Source: Bacteroidota bacterium (GTDB lineage Bacteria > Bacteroidota > Bacteroidia > Bacteroidales > Cfx3-03). Taken from it: DNA of 64,000 nucleotides. Position numbers and translations under genes: made by a program. Below are positions 36,198 to 44,137 of this stretch, piece by piece (within the stretch, counting starts at the first letter, position 1; each line of letters opens with the position of its first letter). The stretch spans positions 1,745,688 through 1,809,687 of the forward strand of contig JACAUB010000001.1 of the NCBI GenBank assembly GCA_013390605.1, written 5' to 3'. The notes beneath the pieces are model-generated. The model did not search any database. It was not told where the DNA came from and saw only the letters and a program-made list of their open reading frames with translations.

Positions 36198-37394
36198 ATG
36201 AAAATCAACATCCGTGATCTGAGAGAGTCAAATGAATTCCTGAATATATTACTGGATAATGTAAATTCTGCAATATTCTTAATTGATCCTACAATTCGTA
36301 TAACTAGTATAAATGATGCTTTTACAAGTGTCTTTCAAAACGATCGTTCTAATATACTTGGAGAACTTTGCGGAAATGCCTTAGGGTGTTCTTATTCTGT
36401 AGAGGAGGGGAAAAATTGTGGAGAAACCTCCAATTGTAATAAATGTGAATTCAGAGAATCACTACTCGGTGCTTTCATGCAAAATATACCCGTTGATCGT
36501 CAATCACTCACTCGCGAGTATTATATACGAGGGGTCAAAACAACCAAATATTTACAATACAGTACAAGGCTTATTAAATTTAATGGTCAGGAAATGGCCT
36601 TGGTTATTGTTGACGATATTACAAGTCTTGAAGAACAACGATTGGTTTTAGCTAAACAGAACGAAATGCTTACCGATTTAAATGAACAGAAGAATTTGTT
36701 TTTAGGTATGGCAGCCCATGATCTTCGTAATCCAATTGCATCGATTAAGGGCTTATCCGAGTTGATGCTTGAGATACATGAGACATTAAAACCTGAAGAG
36801 ACAATTGAATTTTTACAAATGATGAATTCAGCTAGCGTTCATAGTCTTCAGTTAATTAATGATCTACTTACGATTTCGAAAATTGAAGCTGGAAAACTTG
36901 ACTTAAAAAGAGAGAAAGTTAACTATGTTGCTTTTCTAAAGGGAATATTAAAAGTAAATCAATTCTTTGCAAGAAATAAGCAAATGACACTTTATCTTCA
37001 TGTTGATGAGAAAATCCCACAAATTGATATTGATAAGGATAAAATAGGGCAGGTGGTTGATAATCTGATTAGTAATGCCATAAAATATTCTTTTCAGGGA
37101 ACAAACATTAATATTGTAGTTGAATTTAAAAACAATCAGGTAATAACTCATATTATAGATCAGGGTCAAGGTATTCCCCAAAACGAATTACCTTTGATCT
37201 TTCAGGAATTTCAGAAAACATCAGTCAGGTCTACTGGAGGAGAATCGAGCACAGGTCTTGGACTGGCTATTGCAAAAAAAATTGTTGAACGGCATGGTGG
37301 TAAAATTTCGGTTCATAGTGAAGTAGGGAAAGGATCTGATTTCTTCTTTTCTATACCTGCAGAATTACAATTTGAAAATCAAATTCATTCATAA
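36198..37394 (+). CDS. PAS-domain sensor histidine kinase with a five-cysteine motif
   Basis: This 398-residue soluble kinase has no membrane helices. Start ATG 36198 follows AAAGGAG. A PAS-like domain (LNILLDNVNSAIFLIDPTIRITSIN) contains a cysteine cluster at residues 58, 64, 74, 80 and 83 (C-x5-C-x9-C-x5-C-x2-C). That pattern suggests metal or Fe-S binding, or a redox switch. A short coiled linker leads to the H-box FLGMAAHDLRNPIASIKG, then the ATPase domain with DNLISNAIKYS (N box), DQGQGIPQ and STGLGLAIAKKIVERHGG. The partner regulator is not adjacent; galK follows closely. The cytoplasmic signal, probably redox or a small molecule, is inferred. Confidence 0.88.
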   Translation: MKINIRDLRESNEFLNILLDNVNSAIFLIDPTIRITSINDAFTSVFQNDRSNILGELCGNALGCSYSVEEGKNCGETSNCNKCEFRESLLGAFMQNIPVDRQSLTREYYIRGVKTTKYLQYSTRLIKFNGQEMALVIVDDITSLEEQRLVLAKQNEMLTDLNEQKNLFLGMAAHDLRNPIASIKGLSELMLEIHETLKPEETIEFLQMMNSASVHSLQLINDLLTISKIEAGKLDLKREKVNYVAFLKGILKVNQFFARNKQMTLYLHVDEKIPQIDIDKDKIGQVVDNLISNAIKYSFQGTNINIVVEFKNNQVITHIIDQGQGIPQNELPLIFQEFQKTSVRSTGGESSTGLGLAIAKKIVERHGGKISVHSEVGKGSDFFFSIPAELQFENQIHS

Positions 37395-37405
37395 ATAAGT
37401 ATATC

Positions 37406-38566
37406 GTGGATTCAAATCTTCTTCTAAAAGAGTTTTACCAGCGCTTTGGTAATGAAAATGTTAAACCAGAGCTATATTTTGCTCCGGGACGTGTGAACCT
37501 TATTGGTGAGCATACTGATTATAATGGTGGATATGTATTGCCTTGCGCAATAAGTTATGGTACCTATCTTTTTGTACGTAGAATTAGCGAACCAGTAGTT
37601 CGTTTTGCTACTACAAATTTTGAGTTTAAGGCAGAGATTCCTCTCTCAGAGCTAAGTATTAAACAACCTGATAAATGGATCAATTATCCACTTGCAGTAA
37701 TGGATCAGTTTACCAAGCTGAACGTTAAAATAGAAGGTATGGAAATGCTTTATTCTGGCAATATTCCTAATGGCGCCGGTCTTTCTTCTTCGGCATCTAT
37801 TGAAATGGCAACAGCAGTTGCTATTAGCCATCTTTATAATGTTGATATATCGATGGTCGAAATGGCCAAATTATCACGCAGAGCAGAAAACGAGTTCGTT
37901 GGGATGAATTGTGGCATTATGGATATGTTCGCCATTGGAATGGGTAAAAAAAATGGTGCACTATTCCTGAACTGCCGTACTTATGAATACAATGTAGTAT
38001 CTGCAAATGTTGCAGGTTATACACTTGTTATTATGAATACTAATAAACGTAGAGGTTTAACTGATTCCAAATATAATGAACGAGTAGCTGAATGTCAGGC
38101 TGCACTAAAGGCATTGAGTGTAGATAGACCATTAGTTGATCTTTCTGACTTGACTTTACCTGAATTTGAATCATTACAACATTTGATTACTGATGAAGTA
38201 GTTCGTAAACGCGCATACCATGTTATTAGTGAAAATGCAAGAGTACTAGCTGCCGTTGATGCATTAAAAGAGAATAGAATTCCTGAATTCGGTCAATTAA
38301 TGAATGCTTCTCACGATTCATTACGCGATAATTATGAAGTAACCGGTTTTGAATTGGATACGATTGTTGACGAAGCGCGTAATATAAATGGCGTTATCGG
38401 TGCTCGTATGACAGGTGCAGGTTTTGGCGGTTGCGCCATTGCTTTGGTGAAATCAGAAAAAGTGAGTGAATTTTGTAGTACTGTTGGTGCAAATTATGAA
38501 GAGAAAACAGGACTAAAACCAGATTTCTATATAGCAGAAATTGGTGATGGTGCCCGTAAATTATAA
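37406..38566 (+). CDS. galK: Galactokinase
   Basis: This 386-residue GHMP-family kinase phosphorylates galactose to galactose-1-phosphate in the Leloir pathway. Motifs are FAPGRVNLIGEHTDYNGGYVLP (GalK signature), the phosphate loop NIPNGAGLSSSASIEMA, and the C-terminal GARMTGAGFGGCAIAL. The start is GTG at 37406, 11 bases after the kinase gene, so the two may be co-transcribed. A terminator follows. galT and galE are not in the window. A role in using galactose released by secreted hydrolases is plausible. Confidence 0.95.
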   Translation: MDSNLLLKEFYQRFGNENVKPELYFAPGRVNLIGEHTDYNGGYVLPCAISYGTYLFVRRISEPVVRFATTNFEFKAEIPLSELSIKQPDKWINYPLAVMDQFTKLNVKIEGMEMLYSGNIPNGAGLSSSASIEMATAVAISHLYNVDISMVEMAKLSRRAENEFVGMNCGIMDMFAIGMGKKNGALFLNCRTYEYNVVSANVAGYTLVIMNTNKRRGLTDSKYNERVAECQAALKALSVDRPLVDLSDLTLPEFESLQHLITDEVVRKRAYHVISENARVLAAVDALKENRIPEFGQLMNASHDSLRDNYEVTGFELDTIVDEARNINGVIGARMTGAGFGGCAIALVKSEKVSEFCSTVGANYEEKTGLKPDFYIAEIGDGARKL

Positions 38567-38588
38567 TTAGATATCTTTTAAAATTTTG

Positions 38589-38626
38589 TGGAGCAGACTG
38601 TTAATCAGTTCTGCTCCATTTTGTTT
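38589..38626 (+). terminator. Intrinsic terminator after galK
   Basis: TGGAGCAGA (38589-38597) pairs with TCTGCTCCA (38610-38618) and is followed by TTTTGTTTTTTT. Confidence 0.88.
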
Positions 38627-38711
38627 TTTTTGGTATAAATTTGTTTATGTTAAAATATTAAAATGACCTTTTTCTTTCCTTTTTTTACACCTTTCTTTAA
38701 GAAATTATAGC

Positions 38712-38719
38712 TACTTTTG
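38712..38719 (+). promoter_or_regulatory. -7 element of the PRC/MgtE-N and Nramp operon
   Basis: TACTTTTG matches TAnnTTTG. The -33 region is poor (no TTTG at the right spacing). Transcription would begin near 38725, leaving a leader of about 120 bases that holds the 14-codon frame and the hairpin. Confidence 0.5.
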
Positions 38720-38746
38720 CAGCTGAAAATACATTTCACTATCAAA

Positions 38747-38791
38747 ATGGACGAAGGACCTGATTTATACTTTTTAATTAACCACCGATAG
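38747..38791 (+). CDS. Short leader peptide MDEGPDLYFLINHR, candidate magnesium-sensing leader
   Basis: An ATG at 38747 opens a 14-codon frame ending in TAG at 38789-38791, in the untranslated leader of a magnesium-type transport operon. The N-terminus is acidic with an early proline (M-D-E-G-P-D). It resembles the E-P-D-P start of enterobacterial MgtL, which destabilises translating ribosomes when Mg2+ is low. Its stop overlaps a run of six G that can pair with the downstream anti-Shine-Dalgarno sequence. No clear ribosome binding site is visible, which is common in Bacteroidetes. Sequence and layout are direct; function is inference. Confidence 0.55.
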   Translation: MDEGPDLYFLINHR

Positions 38792-38845
38792 GGGGGCAGG
38801 ATTCTTTTGATTCCATTTTCCTCCTATAGTAAAAAAGGAGGATGC
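38791..38845 (+). promoter_or_regulatory. Shine-Dalgarno-sequestering switch upstream of the MgtE-N/CBS gene
   Basis: TCCTCC (38819-38824) is perfectly complementary to GGAGGA (38837-38842), the ribosome binding site of the gene starting at 38846, so a 12-base-loop hairpin would block translation. GGGGGG (38791-38796), immediately after the leader frame, can pair with the same TCCTCC/CCTCCT with a G-U wobble. AGGA (38798-38801) can also pair with TCCT. The two pairings are mutually exclusive. This gives an on/off RNA switch governed by whether a ribosome reaches the leader stop. Confidence 0.55.
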
Positions 38846-40123
38846 ATGATGACTGCAATCACTACATTTTATTTAAGCCGTGTTTTAGGCTTGAAAGTGT
38901 ATGCCACGGATGGGCAGTACCTGGGTAAACTTACAGATCTTTTTATTCAAGCCGGTTCAGAGGGACAAGTTAGTGGCGAGCCACATCGTCCCAGAGTAGC
39001 TGTAGCTAGTACTAAAAAGAACGGCATTTCGACATGTTTCGATTTTAGCTATTTTACGGTTACCAAAAGTAATAATAGATACTCAATAAGCTGTTCTGAT
39101 ACTAAAGTTATATCTGAAGAGACCTCTTACGATTTCTTGCCGCTAAAGGAGCATGTGCTTGATAAGCAAATTGTAGATTTGAATGGTCGTAAATTAGTTC
39201 GGGTAAATGATATACGTTTAGTTTCAGTGACTGATGGAACTTATGCAGTTGCAGTTGATGTGGGCACAGAGGGTTTATTACGACGTATTGGAATTGTTAA
39301 GCCATTAAAAAGTTTCTTTTCTGTATTTAATGTTTCTATTCCTGCAAAGTTTATTCTTTGGGATGATGTAGAAGCTGTAGATTATTCTAACTTTCATATT
39401 AAATTAGGAAAAACCCTTAAAAAACTCAATACACTACATCCTTCTGATATGGCCGATATCATTGAAGAAATGGGTAAGAGCAGTCGTGCTCATTTCTTTA
39501 GTAATATGGATGAGGAGCTAGCAGCTGATGTATTGGAAGAGATTGAACCTAAAATGCAGGTCGATATTATTGAAAACCTTCCTCTCGAAAAGGCTGCCGA
39601 CCTTCTTGAAAAAATGCCTGCCAATGAGGCTGCCGATATCCTTGACATGCTCGAAGATGATAAAGCAGAACTTTTACTTCGAGAAATGGAAACCGAGACT
39701 TCTGAAGATGTTAGAGAGTTACTCGAATATGAAGATAAAGAGGTGGGGAGTCTTATGAATACAGATTTTCTTTCTTTTCTTGAAACAGATACCGTGGATA
39801 CTGCCCTGCAAATCATCCGAACACAGAAACCTGAATATGAAGTTCTTTATAATCTGTTTATCGTTAATAAGGTAGGAAAATTGATCGCCACACTCTCCCT
39901 ACGAGATCTTGTTATCTCTGAACCTGATACTAAGTTATCTTCAATTATGAAAAAGAAGCTAAATCATGTTTATGATCACGACCCGCTTGATATTTTGGCT
40001 GAAATAGTTTCAAAGTATAATTTACTGGCTGTTCCTGTAGTAAATGATAATCATGAATTGATGGGAATGGTGGTAATTGACGACATCGTGGAAGATTTAA
40101 TGGGTAAAAGAAGAACAAAATAA
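38846..40123 (+). CDS. PRC-barrel/MgtE N-domain/CBS protein without a membrane domain
   Basis: This 425-residue soluble protein looks like the magnesium-sensing part of MgtE without its channel. The first 170 residues contain a PRC-barrel-like pair (SRVLGLKVYATDGQYLGKLTDLFI and IVDLNGRKLVRVNDIRLV). Residues about 190-300 are the MgtE N superhelix (HPSDMADIIEEMG, LEKAADLLEKMPANEAADILDML). The C-terminal 120 residues are two CBS repeats ending MVVIDDIVEDLM. The ATG at 38846, directly followed by a second ATG, is fixed by AAAGGAGG; a TTG at 38807 has no site. It precedes an Nramp-family transporter by 18 bases and probably gates it in response to Mg2+ or nucleotides. Confidence 0.88.
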   Translation: MMTAITTFYLSRVLGLKVYATDGQYLGKLTDLFIQAGSEGQVSGEPHRPRVAVASTKKNGISTCFDFSYFTVTKSNNRYSISCSDTKVISEETSYDFLPLKEHVLDKQIVDLNGRKLVRVNDIRLVSVTDGTYAVAVDVGTEGLLRRIGIVKPLKSFFSVFNVSIPAKFILWDDVEAVDYSNFHIKLGKTLKKLNTLHPSDMADIIEEMGKSSRAHFFSNMDEELAADVLEEIEPKMQVDIIENLPLEKAADLLEKMPANEAADILDMLEDDKAELLLREMETETSEDVRELLEYEDKEVGSLMNTDFLSFLETDTVDTALQIIRTQKPEYEVLYNLFIVNKVGKLIATLSLRDLVISEPDTKLSSIMKKKLNHVYDHDPLDILAEIVSKYNLLAVPVVNDNHELMGMVVIDDIVEDLMGKRRTK

Positions 40124-40141
40124 TTTTAGGGAGAAGCGTTT

Positions 40142-41392
40142 ATGGTAGGTATCAAATCAGCACGTAAAAATATATTCAGAAATATTGCAATTTTCTTTGC
40201 TATTCTTGGGCCAGGAATTATTACCGGGAGTGTAGATAATGACGCAGGTGGTATCACCACCTATTCAGTTGCCGGTGCTTTATATGGTTATAAATTGCTT
40301 TGGACACTTATTCCTGCATTTATCGTTTTAATTGTCATCCAAGAGATGAATGCACGAATGGGGATTGTTACCGGAAAAGGACTCGCTGATCTTATTCGTG
40401 AGAATGCCGGTGTTAAGGTTACCTTTTTTATTTTTGTAGGGCTATTGTTAGCCGATATTGGAAATACAACTACTGAATTTGCTGGTGTAGCAGGTTCCAT
40501 GGAAGTTTTTAGTGTAAGTAAATATATTTCAGTCCCCATTGTGGGTGTGTTAGTATGGATATTAGTTGTAAAAGGCACATATAAAGTAGCTGAACGAATA
40601 TTTTTAGTCTTTAGCGTTGCACTTTTAATGTATGTTATATCAGCACTGATGGGGCATCCACATTGGACGGAAATAGGTCACTCTATTGCTCATCCTCATA
40701 TGGAGTATAATAGTAAATATCTGATGATGGTGATTGGAATCATCGGTACTACAATTGCTCCCTGGATGCAATTTTACATGCAAAGCTCTGTGATTGAGAA
40801 AGGGCTGAAAATGAAGGACTATAAATATACTATTGTCGATATTGTTGTAGGGTGTATCGCTACAGTGGTTGTTGCTTTTTTTATCATCATTGCTTGTGCA
40901 TCAACGCTTAATGTTCACGGTGCTACTATTAATGAAGCTAAGGATGCTGCTTTAGCACTAAAACCACTTGCAGGCAATCTCTCATCAGCTGTATTTGCTT
41001 TTGGCCTATTTGTTGCATCTGTTTTCTCAGCTACGATTCTTCCATTGGCTACTGCATTTTATGTATGTGAAGCATTTGGTTTTGAAGCTGGTATTGATAA
41101 AAAATGGGATGAAGCTCCAGAGTTTTATTGGCTTTATACTGGTATCCTTATTAGTTCAGCATTAATTATCTTAATACCGAATGCTCCATTGATTCAAATA
41201 ACCTTATGGTCGCAAGTCTTAAATGGAATGCTGTTACCTGTGGTATTGGTTTGTATGATTTTAATTGTAAATAATAAGAAAATAATGGGTCAGCATATAA
41301 ATAAACCCATTAATAACATTATTGGTTGGACAACAATTGTTATTCTGGTAGCATTATCAGGTTTATTGATGTTCTTGCCATTATTTTCTTAA
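40142..41392 (+). CDS. Nramp (SLC11) family divalent metal transporter, magnesium-type motifs
   Basis: This 416-residue membrane protein has about eleven helices and the Nramp fold. In helix 1, where manganese/iron Nramps have DPGN, it reads GPGIITGSVDNDAGGITTYS. In helix 6, where they have MPH, it reads TTIAPWMQFYMQSS. Loss of the metal-binding Met is a hallmark of Nramp-related magnesium transporters (NRMT), which carry Mg2+. Pairing with an MgtE-N/CBS protein supports magnesium. The calling is by motif; direct specificity is inferred. It is the second gene of the leader-controlled operon and is followed by a terminator-like hairpin. Confidence 0.9.
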   Translation: MVGIKSARKNIFRNIAIFFAILGPGIITGSVDNDAGGITTYSVAGALYGYKLLWTLIPAFIVLIVIQEMNARMGIVTGKGLADLIRENAGVKVTFFIFVGLLLADIGNTTTEFAGVAGSMEVFSVSKYISVPIVGVLVWILVVKGTYKVAERIFLVFSVALLMYVISALMGHPHWTEIGHSIAHPHMEYNSKYLMMVIGIIGTTIAPWMQFYMQSSVIEKGLKMKDYKYTIVDIVVGCIATVVVAFFIIIACASTLNVHGATINEAKDAALALKPLAGNLSSAVFAFGLFVASVFSATILPLATAFYVCEAFGFEAGIDKKWDEAPEFYWLYTGILISSALIILIPNAPLIQITLWSQVLNGMLLPVVLVCMILIVNNKKIMGQHINKPINNIIGWTTIVILVALSGLLMFLPLFS

Positions 41393-41410
41393 TCTTCTTT
41401 TATTGAATTG

Positions 41411-41444
41411 ATAGTCGCATAAAGCTTCAGCTTTTTGCGACTAT
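41411..41444 (+). terminator. Hairpin terminator after the Nramp gene
   Basis: ATAGTCGCA (41411-41419) pairs with TGCGACTAT (41436-41444), with inner AAAGC/GCTTT pairing and a short T tract after it. Confidence 0.72.
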
Positions 41445-41581
41445 TTTATTTCTATTTTATAACATCAATACCGGCCTTTTTTTCATATATTTCAATATAA
41501 AGTTGTCTCAAAATCATTTATATTGTTATCTTTAAAATCTTAAATTTTGTAAAATCTATTCTAACTTAACTAGATAATTTT

Positions 41582-44083
41582 ATGAATTCTGTTTTGTTTA
41601 AACATAACTCAGCCCGAAAACTCTTTTTAGTTTTTGTCGCACTTTCCATTCTGATGGCAATAGGTAGTTATGTGATATTTTTTACACAGAAAAATAGAAT
41701 TACGATAGAAAAGCAGAATGAACTGGCTACAATAAGCCATTTCAAAGTACAACAAATTGTTAGTTGGCGAAGTGAACGATTAGGTAATGCAGAAAGTGTT
41801 TTTCATAATCAGAGTTTCATTAATGATGTAAAAGATTTTTCTTTCGGAATAGATAAAAATGAGAATTTATATAAAATTTCATCGTGGATTAGAGCTATAA
41901 AGAGAATTTATCATTATTCTTCTATTTTATTGTTAGACAAGAATGAAAAAGTGATCTTCAAAACAGAAAATGCGGAACTAATCGGTCCAACTGGGCAAGG
42001 CATGATTAAAAAGGTATTAGAGTTAAAGAAGCCATTGCTATCTGATTTGCATAAAACAAAATCTGGAGGAATTCATATTGATTTAATCATCCCTTTGTAT
42101 ACTAATTGTGAAAAAAAAATAGGTTTGTGTGGTATCTTATTTTATCGCATAGACCCTAATCAATTTCTGTTTCCGTTGATTCAAACATGGCCTACACTCA
42201 GTAAATCTGGTGAAACGGCTCTTGTTCGTAAAGAAGGGAATAATGTTTTGTTTTTAAATGAATTAAGAAATAAAAAAAATACGGCTCTTAATTTCTATAT
42301 GCCGTTGTCTAATATTAAGCTTCCTACGGTTGGAGCGGTTCTTGATGCTTCAGGAAACTTTGACGGTATAGATTATCGAGGCATAAAAGTAATGATGAAT
42401 ATTCAAAAGATTCCTGATTCCTCTTGGTATATTATTGCAAAAGTAGATAACGACGAAATATTTGAACCTATTCGGAGACAAACTTTTTGGATTTTATTTT
42501 TTACTACCGGCCTTATTTTATTAACAGGAATCATTGTTTTTGTCATATGGAAACTGCATATCTCAAATTCAGAAAGAGAAAAGTTATTATTAGTTAAACA
42601 TTTTGATTATTTGGTAAAATATGCAAATGATATTATTGTATTAAGTGATTTAAAAGGAAATATTATTGAGGTTAACGATAAAGCTGTAGTTGCATATGGA
42701 TTTACAAGAGACGAAATATTAAAAATCAATTTCAGATATCTAAGAGCGCCTCATTTACCTTACACATTTAATCAAAAGGTTGATGAAATAGCAAACAATG
42801 AGGGATTAGTTTTTGAATCGGTGCATATCAGGAAAGACGGTATATTGTTTCCGGTAGAGGTAAGTGGACGGATTATAGAAGTAGACGGAGAAAAATATAT
42901 ACAGGCAATTATTCGTGATATTACAGAAAGAAAGCAGATTGAGCAAGCACTTCGTGAAAGTGAAGAACTATATAAGAAGTTGGTTAATTCTATTCCTGAT
43001 ATCATTTTTCGTTGCGACTTAAATGGAAATATTCTCTTTGTGAACGACTCAAATGTTCAAGTCTATGGATTTGAAGATAAAAAGGAGTTACTGGGAAAAA
43101 ATATATTCTCGTTTATTGCTCCTGAAGATCTTGAAAAAGCAGTTACTAATTCTAAGTTAATGTATCAACAATACCTTGGTCCGGTTGAATACAAAATAAT
43201 GATGAAGGATGGTAAAATAGCTGATTTTGAAATTAATGGTGATGTGTTACTTAGTAAGGACGGCACACCGTATGGAATGGTCTTTTTACTAAGAGACATA
43301 ACTGAACGGAAAAATTTTGAAATATCATTACGCATTGCTAAAGAGATGGCGGAAGAGAGCGATCGCTTAAAAACCGCATTCCTTGCTAATATGTCACATG
43401 AAATTAGAACACCAATGAATGGTATATTGGGCTTTTCAGAGCTATTGAATGATGATTCTTTAGCGCATGAAGAAAGACAAAAGTATATAAACGTAATCAG
43501 TGAAAATAGTCGACACCTTTTAGGTGTTATAAATGATATCATAGATATTTCCAAAATAGATAGTAATCAGTTGTTGATTAATACTGTACCCTTTAATTTA
43601 AATAAATTAATGGATGACGTGTTTATCATCTACCAGAATGAAAAGATAATTCGACATAAAGAGCATTTAAATATCGTGATGAATAAATCTTTGTCTGACG
43701 AAAATAGTTTAATAATCTCAGATGATATTCGATTGCGACAAATTCTATATAATCTTCTTGGGAATGCACTGAAGTTTACTAACGAGGGATTTATTAAGTT
43801 AGAGTATGTTCTAAAAGTTGACAAGCTTCAGTTTATGGTACAGGATACCGGGAAAGGTATTTCTAAAAATAGACAGTCTATCGTATTTGAGCGTTTTAGA
43901 CAAGAGGAAGAGACTTATACACGTTATTTTGGTGGAAGTGGTTTAGGTCTGAGTATCTCGAAGGGTTTAGCTGAATTATTGGGTGGTCGGATTTGGATGG
44001 AATCTGAGGAGGGTACGGGTACTATCTTTTACTTTACCATAGATTATAAACCATTTAAAGATGAGCAAGAACTCCTAACTTAA
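41582..44083 (+). CDS. Membrane-bound PAS hybrid-type sensor histidine kinase
   Basis: This 833-residue kinase has an N-terminal membrane helix (LFLVFVALSILMAIGSYVIFF), a roughly 260-residue extracytoplasmic sensor (Cache-like) and a second helix (FWILFFTTGLILLTGIIVFVIW). Two PAS domains follow, each ending in a PAC-like I-R-D-I-T-E-R-K motif. The H-box is FLANMSHEIRTPMNGILGFSELL, and the ATPase domain shows NLLGNALKFTNEG, QDTGKGISK and GGSGLGLSISKGLAELLGG. There is no receiver domain. No response regulator is adjacent, so it is an orphan kinase. The ligand is unknown. It is a full-length gene transcribed alone. Confidence 0.9.
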   Translation: MNSVLFKHNSARKLFLVFVALSILMAIGSYVIFFTQKNRITIEKQNELATISHFKVQQIVSWRSERLGNAESVFHNQSFINDVKDFSFGIDKNENLYKISSWIRAIKRIYHYSSILLLDKNEKVIFKTENAELIGPTGQGMIKKVLELKKPLLSDLHKTKSGGIHIDLIIPLYTNCEKKIGLCGILFYRIDPNQFLFPLIQTWPTLSKSGETALVRKEGNNVLFLNELRNKKNTALNFYMPLSNIKLPTVGAVLDASGNFDGIDYRGIKVMMNIQKIPDSSWYIIAKVDNDEIFEPIRRQTFWILFFTTGLILLTGIIVFVIWKLHISNSEREKLLLVKHFDYLVKYANDIIVLSDLKGNIIEVNDKAVVAYGFTRDEILKINFRYLRAPHLPYTFNQKVDEIANNEGLVFESVHIRKDGILFPVEVSGRIIEVDGEKYIQAIIRDITERKQIEQALRESEELYKKLVNSIPDIIFRCDLNGNILFVNDSNVQVYGFEDKKELLGKNIFSFIAPEDLEKAVTNSKLMYQQYLGPVEYKIMMKDGKIADFEINGDVLLSKDGTPYGMVFLLRDITERKNFEISLRIAKEMAEESDRLKTAFLANMSHEIRTPMNGILGFSELLNDDSLAHEERQKYINVISENSRHLLGVINDIIDISKIDSNQLLINTVPFNLNKLMDDVFIIYQNEKIIRHKEHLNIVMNKSLSDENSLIISDDIRLRQILYNLLGNALKFTNEGFIKLEYVLKVDKLQFMVQDTGKGISKNRQSIVFERFRQEEETYTRYFGGSGLGLSISKGLAELLGGRIWMESEEGTGTIFYFTIDYKPFKDEQELLT

Positions 44084-44137
44084 AGATTTTTTATAAATTC
44101 ATAATTTTATTTTAAGGTTGCAATAATTGAATTTTTA

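Noticed and set aside
38725..38845. Known metal riboswitch (M-box or yybP-ykoY) before the MgtE-N gene
   Set aside because: I could not match the conserved cores of these classes. The short frame and simple anti-Shine-Dalgarno pairing explain the leader better.
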